DNA of 64,000 nt from Sphaerosporella brunnea (Eukaryota > Ascomycota > Pezizomycetes > Pezizales > Pyronemataceae): the NCBI GenBank assembly GCA_008704415.1, contig VXIS01000143.1, forward strand, positions 45,100-109,099, given 5' to 3'. The stretch's first letter is position 1. The number at the start of each line of letters is the position of its first letter. The notes beneath the pieces are model-generated. The model did no database searches. It saw only the letters and a program-made list of their open reading frames with translations, and was not told where the DNA came from. A program made the translations under genes and the position numbers. Of the stretch, positions 23,480 through 34,827 are shown one piece after another.

Positions 23480-24771
23480 CTAAGACTGAAAATACCGACT
23501 CTTCATAACCTGACCCAACCTACTCGCCACCCCGCCACCACCACCGCCTGCTTGCATGGTACTCAGATACGCTTCCTCCATGGCGGACTGAGACACGCTC
23601 GCGTCTGGCCAGGTGTCAGTTTTTCTCTGGCGAATCCCACGATCCTGGCTGCAGGTGCATACCAGACAAGTCACTAAAGCTGCTCCCCATGCTGGGCGAG
23701 CTCAGGCCGGCACTACCCACGGCCCTACTATTACGCAGCAAACCATTACGAACCGGCGAGCGTAACGTCACGGTACCAGCCATGTCCCCACCGCTGGCAC
23801 CGACCATCGAAGAAAATGGAAGGAATGCAGCCTCGTTATCGTCATCTTCTACGTCTCGCTCGTCTTCGCTGCCGAGATTGGGCGGGGCGGCGGCGGCGGC
23901 TTGCTGCTGCTGCTTCTGCCGGAAGGTCTGGAGCCGCGGCATTTGAGGTGCTTCATCTGCGTCTTCACCACCATCGGAGGAAGAATCGCTGGTTGATTCT
24001 TCGACTGTGGATCCATCCTCCTCCTCCTCAGGCGCTTCCTTTTCCTCCTCCGACGCCAGCGGGCGCGAGAACCGGTGAGTTGTCTGCTGCGGTGCTCTAG
24101 GGTGCGGGACGGGAGTAGCGCGCGGCGTCGTAGTCGCGGACGCAGACAGCGAGGAGTGGGTTCTCTGCTGCGCCGAGAAGACGGGAGTCAATGGGGTTGG
24201 CGAGGGCGATGCTGCCAGCGCGGGAATGCTGCTTGTGCTTAGCCCGACTTTGCGCATTTGGGCTTGGATCTGTATGAGCTCGCGCTCGTACAACCATGCC
24301 GCTTGCTGCAGCAGGAAGGCGCGCGATACTTGCAGTTGCTGGGAGAGGGAGTCCCCTGTTTTTTTTTTTTGTTCATGTGAGTTGGAGAGAAGAGGAAAGG
24401 GGAGAGGGAGAGAGGGACAGTTTATGTCGGCGTCCCGGTTGCCTTTGGAGAGGATTTTCCAGAGGTAGCGCTCTTTTGACGCATCCCAGTCTACCTGCTA
24501 TTTGTTAGAGAGAGCAAAGGAGTGGGAGGGGGAAAGGGGAAGGGGAAGGAGAAACTACGCGTGGTGGATCGATGAAGCCGTCCCGAGGAAAGGGTAGGCG
24601 TATGTACACTGTGTATTGAGTTTCTCGCGGGTTGCCACGGCGGCTTTCTTCGCGGGAGGAAGAAGATTTGGGAGGGGAGGGGCGGGGAAGCTGCTGGTGG
24701 GGTGAGGGGGGGGGTGAGGATGAGATTGGAATTCCACGAGTGGAGGGTGCCTCTGGTATTGGATTGGACAT
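23480..24771 (-). CDS. ATG29: Autophagy scaffold protein Atg29, 4 exons, 368 aa
   Basis: Model: complement(join(23480..23604, 23663..24355, 24419..24494, 24559..24771)). The conserved N-terminal domain is assembled across three exons: YTVYIRLPFPRDGFIDPP, VDWDASKERYLWKILSKGN, then SLSQQLQVSRAFLLQQAAWL with YERELIQIQAQMRKVG. After this comes a long Ser/Pro/Glu disordered region with a poly-Gln/Ala stretch, then a C-terminal block DASVSQSAMEEAYLSTM and MASR-like end (VASRLGQVMKSRYFQS), recovered only by splicing out a short intron at 23,605-23,662. Atg29 forms a complex with Atg17 and Atg31 that organises the phagophore assembly site. Intron 2 uses the weak donor GTCCCT. Convergent with the peroxiredoxin gene 314 bp away. 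Confidence 0.9.
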
Positions 24772-25376
24772 TGCGGCGTTTAAGAGTGAGTTTGGGTGAA
24801 TGAAATGTGGTGTGGCGAGTGCGAGCTGGAGTGTTTTTTTTTTGATGTGAAGCTATGACTACATATGTACTCTACATCTAACCGAGTGAATACAGGTGGG
24901 GGGCTTTATCCTCGGGAGCTTCCTTGAGAAATGAAGCTCTTGAAGCTCGAGCCTCGAGCTTTCACTAGGGCTTACATACTCATTCACTTATCGCTGATAT
25001 GTAAGCATACTTTTGTATCATAATAGGGCTGGGTTAGGGGTTGATGTTCACGTCTGCAGCCTGACCTCACAACACTTCCCTTACGCGACGAGATAGATAC
25101 TACTTCACGCATACCTCACCCTCACCACTCCACCACTGCCACCACTACCTTTGGAAAAAAGAAAAAAAAAGCGTTGGAGCTCTTGGTTTTTAATTTTGGA
25201 GAAAATAGAATCTGTTGGAGCCCATTGTTACGGAGTTTGCGTAACCACTCCGGTTCTCGCACGCGTTGTTTGTGGCTGGCGCGTGCGTCTGGCGATCGAA
25301 ACGCGTCGATCTGCTCGTGTTGTTGTCGTACCTTTGACACGCTTTGGTACACACCACAGACAAGCCGACAGAAAAT
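24772..25376. promoter_or_regulatory. Divergent ATG29 / CENP-T intergenic region
   Basis: A 605-bp spacer between two oppositely directed start codons, so it must contain both promoters. A cctcgagc-type palindromic motif (about 24,940-24,960) resembles the cctcgag repeat at 21.68 kb. No TATA box was confidently assigned. Confidence 0.4.
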
Positions 25377-27085
25377 ATGGCGTCGAATGGAGAAAGCAGT
25401 TATTCTGCGGCTGGGGTAGTGGAAGGTTCGCAACATCAATCAGGCGTGGTATTTTCCCGTTTTCCTGCCGGAGCTCTCATCTCGCGGGTGGTAGCTAATT
25501 TTTTCTTCACAGCAGCAGCAGACAGATAATGGGAGCAACAAACCACCCAGGACCCCGCAGCGCTCGTCACAACCGGCAACCGCTCGCTCTGCCCGCCGCA
25601 ACACCCCAGGAGCCGGACGCTTTACCCCAGGAGCCGGCCGCTTCAACCCTCCAAAGTCTCCGTACATGAAAGTTGCCTATGAGCGTGGTCGAAGACTTAG
25701 CCAGTCCCGCCGGAAAAGCATCAATCGTCAACATCGTGATTCTGATAGAGACATTCTCATCAAGTTGTCGAGAAGTGAGTTTCTGCCGGCAGTTTGGTTT
25801 TGGGGGGGGGGCGGATGTAGCTGACAACGTCTAGAACTTGCACCCGGCTCTGAATTCCCCGACGCTACACCGCGACCTGCTCCTGTAACTCCACAAGTCA
25901 TGAGAGCTGTCTCCGAGAGGCCGAGTACAGGAATCGTTCTGTACAACGACCGGCCGGTCGAGGATGCTGAAGACAGCGAAGACCTTGCTGCACCCCCGCT
26001 AGTCAACTTCGAGTTCAACGGCTACAATGAAGAGGACGAGAGTGACGATATCATACGGCCGCCTCGCCTGATGTCTGAAGAGCCGATTTCGGGGGTCCGG
26101 CGTAGGAGCCGACGAATCTCGATGGAGCAGGGACGACGAGCTCGTGGTAGGATATCTGATCACTCGTTGTTTGGTGGGATGGAGGAGTTGTGGGCTGGGC
26201 AGAGGGGAAGAAACTCTACCGGCCAGACTTTGACGTGAGCACTTGCTTTACTCCTACAATTGAGTGATGATTGGCTGATTTGGTGTCAGTAGCAACCCGG
26301 TCCGTTTGGATCTCGGTGATGATTCTATTCCGTTCCTCGGCAGCCCTTCCGGCCTCGCTGTCGACAGCGATCAACAGCAAATGTTGGTTCTCAACGAAGA
26401 CGAGCGGCTGTTGCTGGATGAGACGTACAATGCCATGCTGTCAGGCAGTGAAGATGACTTCCAGATGGATGCCCTTCCAACACAGGACGAGGAGATGCTA
26501 GAAGAGGAGCAGACCGTTGTGATGGAGCTGTTTGATGGCGTTGCAGAAGAGGATCAGGCAGCCGCGATGGAGCAGTTCGACGAGCTTCCGGACGACGAGG
26601 ACTTCGAAGTACCAGCCGATGACGATAAAGATGCCATGCCGGTGTCTTCCAAGCAGAAGCCACGTGAGAGGAAGAAGAAGCCAATGAACGTGACGGAGGA
26701 TGGCATTGAATACCCAATCTTCCCCAAGCGAGTTGTCAAGAAGTTGGCAGCTAAGCAGGGCATGAAGATCAGCAACGAGACCTTGAACGCCCTCATGTCC
26801 GTGACTGACGAATTCTTCGCCCAGTCATCTGCATGCCTCGGAAGGTATGCACAACATGCCGGCCGTAGGAGCATCAACGACGATGACGTGCTTCTGCTTA
26901 TGCAAAGGTATTTTCTTTTGACTCTATTGTACAGATATACCCCCCCAAGCTCTAACCAACGCAACAGACAGCGCCAGACTAATGTACAAACTACGGCCTT
27001 TTCGCTGGCACAGAAGCACCTTCCTCGTGAGTTGTTACAGGAGATTCGTATGGCAGGCACCAACAGCAAGCGCGGCAGGCGGTGA
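25377..27085 (+). CDS. CENP-T-like inner kinetochore protein with C-terminal histone fold, 5 exons, 502 aa
   Basis: Model: join(25377..25487, 25513..25774, 25835..26234, 26290..26907, 26968..27085). The C-terminal ~110 residues are a histone fold of the CENP-T type: PIFPKRVVKKLAAKQGMKIS, ETLNALMSVTDEFFAQSSA, HAGRRSINDDDVLLLMQR, then RQRQTNVQTTAFSLAQKHLP and RELLQEIRM. The rest is long, charged and disordered, with Thr-Pro/Ser-Pro sites near the N-terminus (RTPQRSS, RNTPGAGRFTPGAGRF) as expected for Cdk-regulated Ndc80 docking. CENP-T pairs with CENP-W at centromeric DNA (Cnp20 in S. pombe, Cnn1 in yeast). The first intron (25 nt if donor 25,488 is right) is too short to be comfortable, so the extreme N-terminus is uncertain; the remaining exons are firm. 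It ends 48 bp from the SHY1 stop. Confidence 0.88.
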
Positions 27086-27133
27086 TCAGGCGTTCTTATC
27101 TGTATGTGGATGAAGGCTTTTCCGGTGGTATGA

Positions 27134-28321
27134 TTACGACCAGTCCTTGACGTGTCGTATCTTCCGCGAAGTACTAGCGGGAGGCTTCTTGACGAGGAGA
27201 TAGAGCATCACGGTCGTGGCAAGGGATAGACCGTACCTCAAGGTTGAAATACGAGCGTTAGTGTGGTTCTTGTATCATATGGGCGAAGTTGTGAAGGTCT
27301 CTTCTTCTCAATGTGCAACCAAGCGGCGGGTGGACAAACCAGGTGACGATGTACTGGGCGTGGTTGTTCCGAATATTGACTTCGGCGGGCCTACCGATCG
27401 GCTTACCCACGGAAACCGCGTTCATCTCTTCAATCAGATCCGGCTCTACAGACAGACATGGTCAACAAAAACGCCATCCAGCAAACGTCGAAAGATGAAG
27501 CGAACCCATAGTCTCCTCAATCCACACCGGCTGGGCGCCCACCAGCTTCGCCATCTGTTCGATGTCCGGGAAGTAAAACTCGCCAATTTCCGGTCTGTTC
27601 TCGGGCGTGAACATATTCTTCTTCCAAGGCGCTCTCAGCAAGCCCTCAACAGTGATTCCACCCTGCGGCAAGGCCTCCGGCGCCCTACTCCGCTGGTCCT
27701 TCTTGTCTTTTAAGATCCACCCGCGGTTCACGAGTACTTTACTGCCACCCTCCCGCTCCAGCGGCGTGATCACCTGATATCCGTTCTCGCCCTCGCGCAG
27801 GCGCGGGCCTACCAGCATCTCTTGATCATGGCGGAACCTGCCGGTGGCTTGTATTCGGCGGTAGTCGAAGTCGTGGATTGCAGCTGGATCCACCTGCGGC
27901 GGTAGCGGCAAGGGTGGCTTTATTATTCGGTCTTCGAGTTTCGCTAAAAGATCCGTTTTCCATTGCAGCCGCTGCACCTGCCAGGTTCCCAATGCAAAGG
28001 CGGTTACGGGAATTGCGACTATTGGGATGTGTGAGTAGGGGAAGGGCGGCGGTGACGGGATCGAGTTGGGTGGGGAGGGAGAGACGGACTCAGAAGGAGG
28101 AGACCCGGGCCGTGCCGCTTCTGGCCAGCGCGCACAAGAGTTGGCGGCGCGTCGAGGATGGACTCAAAGCCGGGTTGGTCGGCGGGGTTTGCATAGGCGC
28201 GGATTTGGTGTCGTTGCTGGCGGGGCAGTTGGCTCAGGACGGGAGAAAAAGCTATGGTGGGCGTGGTTGCTTTGGTGAGGCGAGTCAAGATACGTGGTGC
28301 TGCTGGTGTTGTGAACATCAT
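27134..28321 (-). CDS. SHY1: SURF1/Shy1 cytochrome c oxidase assembly factor, 4 exons, 317 aa
   Basis: Model: complement(join(27134..27236, 27340..27445, 27506..28018, 28090..28321)). The layout is that of SURF1: a basic mitochondrial presequence (ILTRLTKATTPT, QLPRQQRHQIRAYA), a first membrane helix (LLLLIAIPVTAFALGTWQ, formed across intron 1), the intermembrane-space domain with LEDRIIKPPLPLPP, FRHDQEMLVGPR, VLVNRGWILKD and PENRPEIGEFYFPD, then a second membrane helix near the end (YGLSLATTVMLYLLVKK). Shy1 works in the inner membrane, delivering haem a to Cox1. Intron 1 has the weak donor GTCCGT; it was chosen because it alone gives a continuous hydrophobic helix. The tail-to-tail spacing with CENP-T is only 48 bp, so the 3' UTRs probably overlap. 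Confidence 0.93.
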
Positions 28322-28954
28322 GAACTTCTTTCAGCTCGTATACCCGAGTAGTGGGGTTGATTGGGGGGGGGGGGTTTAGTTGGTGGTTTGCGAGTTGGCG
28401 GGTGGATGGGCTGGCTTTGATGTAACGGCAGTTAACGGGGAAGGGTCTGTGCGGGCAGCAGCAGCAGCAAGTTGGGGTAAAGTGCAGCGACCCTTGCGCA
28501 GTCCCTTCCCTTCCCTTCACCTCTCATCTCACTCTCCCCCATCACTATCTACCACTACACTACCACCACCACCACCACCACCACCACCAAGCCCAAACCC
28601 CCCCCCCGTTTTCGCATCGGCAGTTATAGTAGTACCACCAGCATCAACCTTTCAACTTTCAACTTCCACTACCCCCAACAAAGCCCCCGGCTAGCCACAT
28701 GAACTCTATCACCACCAACAACACACGATCTCGAGTGCACATGGCAATATAGCCACACGATCATTCAACAAGAACAAGCCCATTATTGTTATCTACAGCA
28801 CACGCGGCAGGATCCAGAGGAGCCCTTCAGTGAAGGAATAACTATACCTAACAATAATAGCCACTACACACCGTCAAAAGAAAGGAAACATACACACGCA
28901 CCCCTTACATACCACGTCAACGGCCAAACACTCACCCCCCAGTCAGTGGCAGCT
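28322..28954. promoter_or_regulatory. Divergent SHY1 / UBX-gene intergenic region
   Basis: A 633-bp spacer between two start codons. It contains GCAGCA and ACC repeats (about 28,455-28,470 and 28,560-28,592), C and G runs, and no ORF of note. Confidence 0.4.
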
Positions 28955-30506
28955 ATGACCACCACCACCGCCGCCGCAGACACAAGTTCACGGACCAATA
29001 TCTTCTTCGCGGGCACGGTTCATGAAGCGATAGCCACCTCAGTGCAGCAGCGCTATGCTTTGGTGTGTTTCGTAACGGATGGGGGAGATGAGGGCTCCAG
29101 GTGGGAGAGCGAGTATCTTATCGATGCTGAGGTGAAACCAGCCGTCGAACCCACTCCTCGTCGCGTGCTGACGAGGGCTGCTGCCGCGGACAGGTGTTTG
29201 GACTGCTGCAGACAGACGTAATTCTTCTGCGACTGGAGGCGGGATCTCACGAAGCCTCCCTACTGGCCGAAGTCTGTCCGGTCAGGGAGATCCCCCACCT
29301 GCTCATCATAAAGTGCCTACCCCGACAACCACTGGTGCGCGCCCGCGGCTGATGTACCATAGGGACAGCGCTGTACTGGTAAAGCTGACCGCTGGCGTAT
29401 CGCGAGAGCTGTTCACGGCGAGCATAAAGAATGCCTTGACGAATAAGCCCTCCTTCTCCTCCCCACACCCCGCTCCCGCTCCCCCACAGCCGTCTGTATC
29501 CACCCCGCCCGCGGAGACGGTTACACCGGTGACGAGCCCCCCCGGTGCGCCATCTACGCCATCGCCAAGCTTCAATGCGGCGCGCCCTGAAACACCGCGC
29601 AGGGATCACACACCCCTAGCTGCGGCTGAGGGAACCGGTGCCACGGCCGGCCGTCGCGAGAGCCTCCGTCCAGGAAGCCAAAGCTACCTCGAGCAGCAGC
29701 GGGCAAAGAAGCTAGCCGAGCAGGCCGAGCGCCAGCGGATCCTGCGGCTACTAGAAAACGACAAAGCGGAGCGCCAGGTACGCGAGCGCGAGCGGCGGGG
29801 GTCGATGCTAGTAGCCCAACCGGAAACCCCCAGGACTCGCAGCGCCGAACCTCCGATTGGCGAAGGAGAGGTCGCGCTGTCCTTCCGTCTCACGGACGGT
29901 TCAAACGTCAAGTCGCGGTTCTCCACGTCTGCAACTCTGGGGGAGGACGTGAGGGCATGGATCGAGCAGGTGGTCCTCCCCCTACCGCCTCCATTCTATG
30001 TATAAGCTAAATGGAGAGAACAGAACCGAACCGACGGAGACCACCCCTACAATTTTGTCGAGATCTTAGGCCCGTCGGATAATCGCTCGCTAGGCATATC
30101 AGATGAAAGCCTCCCACTGTCTACCCTCTTCAAGCGCTCCGCAACCCTCGTTCTTGTCCCTATAGAAACTACTGCATCGACTGCCTACTCAGGCGCCACA
30201 GCAACCGGTCATGGCATCCTCTCTCACGCGTACGGATTGATCTCCGGTGCACTAAATACGGTGTGGAACTGGAGCTCGTTCGCACCAATGACTGAAGAGC
30301 CCCTACCACCGCCTCCGCCCCGGCGTGAGGGTAGGAGAGTCGGCACGGTGGCGACTCGGGTTAGGACGCTGAGAGATCAAGAGGAGGATGCCGAGCAGAA
30401 GAAATACTATAATGGAAATCAGGTGGGTTGTTTGCTTCACGCGGAACGGGGATGTGTAGCTGACAGGGTATAGTTGAGCGTTGAGCCGAAACCGGATGAG
30501 AAATAG
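28955..30506 (+). CDS. UAS- and UBX-domain protein (UBXN4-like Cdc48 adaptor), 5 exons, 444 aa
   Basis: Model: join(28955..29131, 29194..29312, 29363..29969, 30024..30422, 30474..30506). The N-terminus is a thioredoxin-like UAS domain: NIFFAGTVHEAIATSVQQRY, ALVCFVTDGG, WESEYLIDAE, VILLRLEAGSHEASLLAEV and IPHLLIIK. A Pro-rich linker and a charged coiled coil (QQRAKKLAEQAERQRILRLL) lead to a UBX domain (VALSFRLTDGSNVKSRFSTS, then PYNFVEILGPSDNRSLG). The tail ends YYNGNQLSVEPKPDEK. UBX domains dock on Cdc48/p97; UBXN4-like proteins act in ER-associated degradation. Intron 2 is only 50 nt (GTGCCT...CCATAG) but is needed to join two frames. The last coding exon is 11 codons, recognised by the conserved ending. 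A weak hydrophobic stretch (GHGILSHAYGLISGALNTVW) may be the membrane-hairpin site. Confidence 0.88.
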
Positions 30507-30639
30507 TGCATACTGGGATGGGGAAAGGTAGTACATATGATACGATAAATAGAACAAGATTTGAAGCAATGATTGTCTCAGTACCTACTGCATGGTTGTG
30601 GTCGTGGTTGCAATGCATGGTGCCGTGTATGTCGCAGAG

Positions 30640-31273
30640 ATCTTTGATGGATGTTTCACTGCCCCTCTTGCCAAGCACTGCGCCAACAAGAATTACTACC
30701 GACGCCGAAAGAAGCACAACGTCGTCGCGGCCGGAACGAAGAAGTCATTGGCAGCCCGCTTCTATCAGCTCCGCACCGGCAAATCGCCCATAGGACCATA
30801 CCTCTTCAAGACGGGCCGCCTGACGGATGACAAGTGCTGGTGGTGTAACAGCGGTGCCGTCCAGACACGTGACCACCTCTTCAAGTTCTGCAAGAGGTGG
30901 AAAAACGAGCAGAGAGTGCTTTGGAAAAGAGTATCGGAGGATACAAAAAAGGGTGGGCAGAAGCGGTGGCCAGCTACGGCAACCTCCGCTCTGCTCGCCG
31001 ATGACAGGTGCACGGGGGCCGTTATGGATTTCCTAAGTACTACCAAGGTTGGGGCATGGCCTGACAGAGGCATCCTGTGTTGAGACCTCTTTGTTTATGA
31101 CATATCACGAGTTTCTTTGGTGCGATTATATCATATGGTGCGATTTCCTTGGTCTTTTTCCTTAGAAGGGCCGCAGGCCTCAGTGGTCGGCTCAGCCGAA
31201 GGGGTAGCATAGTCTCTTCTTTCTACATATGTCATGGCCGCAAGCGGCCGAATACAATATGATTAAAACAAAA
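30640..31273 (+). mobile_element. 5'-truncated LINE with readable ORF2 C-terminus and 3' tail
   Basis: This is the best-preserved LINE 3' end in the window. From about 30,655 one open frame reads to a stop at 31,081-31,083: FYQLRTGKSPIGPYLFKTGR, then DDKCWWCNSGA, TRDHLFKFCKRWKNEQ, KRWPATATSALLADDRCTG and a terminal TKVGAWPDRGILC. The CxxC...H...C arrangement is the C-terminal zinc knuckle of Tad/I-clade ORF2 proteins. A ~190-nt 3' UTR follows with the palindromic GGCCGCAAGCGGCC and ends aatatgattaaaacaaaa. It begins about 130 bp after the UBX gene stop, so it may lie in that gene's 3' region. Confidence 0.85.
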
Positions 31274-31409
31274 CTCTTGCCTGTTTCGGAGCGTTATTCC
31301 CTCAGGATGTAGTGGTACAGCTATTGGGACATTCATGGCTGAATGAAGATGCCAGCTAGTTCCAGCCACAAGTTCTATCTGTCAAGTATCCATCTATCTA
31401 TCTATATAT

Positions 31410-33872
31410 CTAATGTTCCTCCCCCCACCGTCTAAACCACTCCAAAACCTCCTTATTCGCAACGCTCGCCGAGATCTCCACATTCCAGCCACTAAGTATC
31501 TGCTTAACGGCAACCTCGACCTTCTTACCATTAGTCGTAACCGGAATCTCCGGGCACGCATCTACAAACGCGGGAACATGCCTTCCGCTCAACTCCCTGG
31601 CGATGACCTTCTTGACGTGGTTCCTCAGCTCATCGTCGAGTGTGTGGCCCTCAGCCATGAGGAGGAACAACACGACGGTTTCGTCCGTGTCCGTGGGCCG
31701 TCTGCGGCCAACGCAGAGGGCATCGCTGATGTGTGTGGGAAAGAACCTGAGGAGGAGATTGTAAATCTCGGCGCTTCCGAAACGGACGCCGGAGGGTTTG
31801 AGGAGCCCGTCGGAGCGCCCCAGCATCAGCAGCCCGCCATGTTTGGGCGAGATCTTGCAGAAGTCGCCGTGGTGCCAGATGTACGGGAAGGTGCTGAAGT
31901 AGCTGCGCTTGTAGGCGTCGGTGCCGTTTGCGCCCCAGAAGCGGACGGGCTGGCACGGGAATACGCGGGTGCACACCAAGTCGCCGGCTTGTGCGCCGTC
32001 GGTGGGGTTGCCGGATGGGTCCCAGGATTCGACGCTCATGCCGAGCCCGAGACATTGGATGTAGCCTGAGTACACTGGGACTAATGGGTTGGGCGCTCCG
32101 AAGAGGGAGATTATGTCGGTGCCGCCGGTTATGGAGCCGAGGTTTATGGCGCCGAAGGCGGTATAGACATATTCGAAGGTCGACGGGGCTAGTACGGCGG
32201 CGGTGGAGTAGATGGCTTTAAGGGATTTGAGGGGCAATTTGGTTCCTGCTTCTTTGTTAGAGTGGGTGATATGGATGGGATGTGGACAGAGTGTGTGAGT
32301 ACTTGGCTGTGCGTTGTTTTGCTCAAGTATTGAAAGATACTTGGCCGAGGTTCCGAAATGCGTCACGCTGAAATGACAGTCAGTAAGCAATCCGTCCGTA
32401 GTATTTATGGATGTGGCTTACCGAAACTCTTCAATCAGCTTTGCCATAGCCAGATCCCCACTGCCGTCCACCAGCGGTCTGAACGGCGAGCCATCGTACA
32501 GAACAACCGTCAATCCGCTGGCCAGGCCAGAAACAAGCCAATGCCACATCATCCCTATCCTGTCAACATATCTCCAGGCACGGTCAACGATTGGCCAGGA
32601 AACCCACAGGTGACAGTAGTGTACTGGAAAAACACCTCTCCAGGCCTCATATCGCACTGCAGCATGTGCTCCTTCTTATGCTGTATCAGCGTGCCAATAG
32701 CGCCGTGGCAGATACACTTTGGCTCTTTCCGCCTTCTAGTCAGCCCTCTCCGCCATATTCCATCCAGCCTGGGGGCATCCTTACTTCCTGTAGTTCCGGA
32801 CGAAAACAAGATGTAAACCGGCCAGTCTGCGTCCAATTGCGCAAAGTCCAATGGCTTTTCCGTGTCCTCAGCAGAGGCCAAAAACTCATCTTCCAGGTAT
32901 GCCTTCCCCTGGGCCAGCTCCAGCTGATCTAAATCCACAGGAACCTCTGGGAACTTGTTGAGCACAACTAGGTGCTTCAGTGTTTGCAGGCCTCTTACTA
33001 CCTCCGCCAGCTTGCCCATAGAGCTGTGGGCACGCCCGTTATAGAAAACCGCGTTGTCGGCGACCATAACCGTGGGCTCTAATTGCTCCCATCGATCCAG
33101 TACCGCGGTGGATCCATTATCCGGACTGCAAACATTCAGCACCAGAAAAATTCACGGGTGGTTCGCAGACGGGTGCACACCTGACGCCCGACCAGATCGC
33201 GCCCAGCGAAGTTGCAGCCAACATTGCAACCAGCGCTTCAACGTGGTTTCCCACAAACCCTTTTCAAGATATCAGTCCAGCCCCACACAACCACATGGAA
33301 AGAAAGAAAAAAAATCGCACCAACAACTCTGTCACCGGCGGCTACCTTCCCATTAAGCGCCGCCGCATACCGCCTGGTCTTCTCCCGAAGCTGTCTCCAC
33401 GTAACTCTCTCCCTCCTCTCCTCCGTGGCTGCAATCACAGCAACCGCATTCTCGTTCACCGTCACATTTTTCGGGAACAGCAAGTTCTCCGCAAAATTGA
33501 GCTTTGCACCCTGGAACCATTGAGGTCGGGGGAACATAGGAGCGTTGGGATCGACCACCTACACATTATCAGCATTCAATTGCAGTCTGGGGGGGGGGGG
33601 GGAGCAGGGCGAACAGTCTCAAATTCCACACTCGCGCGGATCCCACAGAAATCCCAAACTTCAGCCCAGAATTCAGGGATAGAATCTACGGACCATCGCC
33701 ATAGCGAGGTGTCTTTGCAGGTTTCGGGGCCGAAGGTGCGGCCGTACTTGTTCGCAATATGCGCTTTGAAGGCGTGCAGCTGCGTGCTCTCCGGTGACGG
33801 GTGCGACCACAGGTGCCGGCCGATTACGCCCTCTGGGTTGCTGGGTGTCGGTGTCGCCGTGATTACTGTCAT
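31410..33872 (-). CDS. Acetoacetyl-CoA synthetase, 8 exons, 688 aa
   Basis: Model: complement(join(31410..32245, 32303..32367, 32422..32554, 32608..32724, 32785..33125, 33181..33259, 33321..33558, 33615..33872)). Activates acetoacetate to acetoacetyl-CoA via the adenylate, in the cytosol. It reads through the whole ANL fold: PMFPRPQWFQGAKLNFAENL, GDRVVGFVGNHVEALVAML, the AMP-binding loop ILFSSGTTGKPKCICHG (joined by intron 4), FFQYTTVTWMMWHWLVSGLA, GTSAKYLSILEQ, IYSTAAVLAPSTFEYVY, HGDFCKISPKHGG, GRSDGLLKPSGVRFGSAEIY and the C-terminal catalytic Lys region VTTNGKKVEVAVKQILSG. The order and the WFQGAKLNFAENLL motif separate it from acetyl-CoA synthetase. Length matches the family (~650-690). 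All seven introns keep phase. Intron 1 contains a C16-17 run in the transcript. Confidence 0.94.
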
Positions 33873-34699
33873 TGCGAAGTACGTGTGATGAGTTTGACGA
33901 TGTGAAGCTCAAGGCTGTTGTTGTTGCCCTTGATGTCTTCCGGGGCTACTTTATGTCGAGTGCCCCGATAGTTCCGGTGACACGGGTCCCCCACGTTGAC
34001 CCCTGGGGAGCTCCGCGCCGAACCGAGGCCGAGGAGTATGCATGTAGATATGTATGTACCATGGCCAGACCAGCATGGCGACAAGACCAACCCGAAGCAG
34101 ATGCAATGCAATTGCGTAATTGCTTCCCGTAGGCGTTTCGGCAAACAAACCCCGCAAAGAAATGTTGGCAGCTGCGCCTGCAGGGCAGCCGCCAAAAAAT
34201 GCCACGCACGGCTGTGGCTGCTCCGGCCACAGCAACATCAGCTGATACCCCTGCAGGTGCAGGCCGTATTTAAACAGGCCCTGCGCGCGCCATCTCAGCT
34301 CATCTCTTCTTTCCTGCACCAACCATCCATCACCTCCAACCAGCCAACCAACAATCAGAGATCTCGCCACGAAGAGTTCGCTCTGACCCATGTTGCACGC
34401 CGAAATTGTTGGCGACGCGATGGCATATACATATTGTAAAGGTTGTATAATATATATATGCCATGCTCGCTAGATGATTTTTTTTAAAAAACATCGGTCA
34501 GAGCGGAACTCGTTGTGTGCTCGTTCGTCTAGATTTTGTTTGTTTGGCTGTTGCAGGCAGGAGTGGGTGAAGGTGGGGTGGAAAGCTAGATAATAAAGCC
34601 GACAGTTCTTGGAGAATCATTCGGGTGCGTGATTAATGCATCGATGGCTGTGAAATCGAACAATTTTGCCGATGAAAGCAATCCCCACTCCTGTAACTG
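33873..34699. other. AACS upstream region
   Basis: No gene recognised; short overlapping frames on both strands show no domain. Confidence 0.4.
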
Positions 34700-34701
34700 T
34701 A

Positions 34702-34827
34702 CCGCATAAACTCGCAAGCAAGGCTAAGTCACTGCGCCATGTAGGCTTAGTGACTTTGCCACATGGCGCAGTGACTTAGCCAGTGACGTACCAGGTAGCC
34801 CAGTCTCTTGCTTGCAAGCTTATGCGG
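34702..34827. mobile_element. Small fold-back element, 126 bp, TA flanks
   Basis: CCGCATAAACTCGCAAGCAAG at the left is mirrored by cttgcttgcaagcttatgcgg at the right. Inside, ctaagtcactgcgccatgt is mirrored by acatggcgcagtgacttag, so nearly the whole element can fold into one hairpin. TA is present at 34,700-34,701 and 34,828-34,829. Confidence 0.8.
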
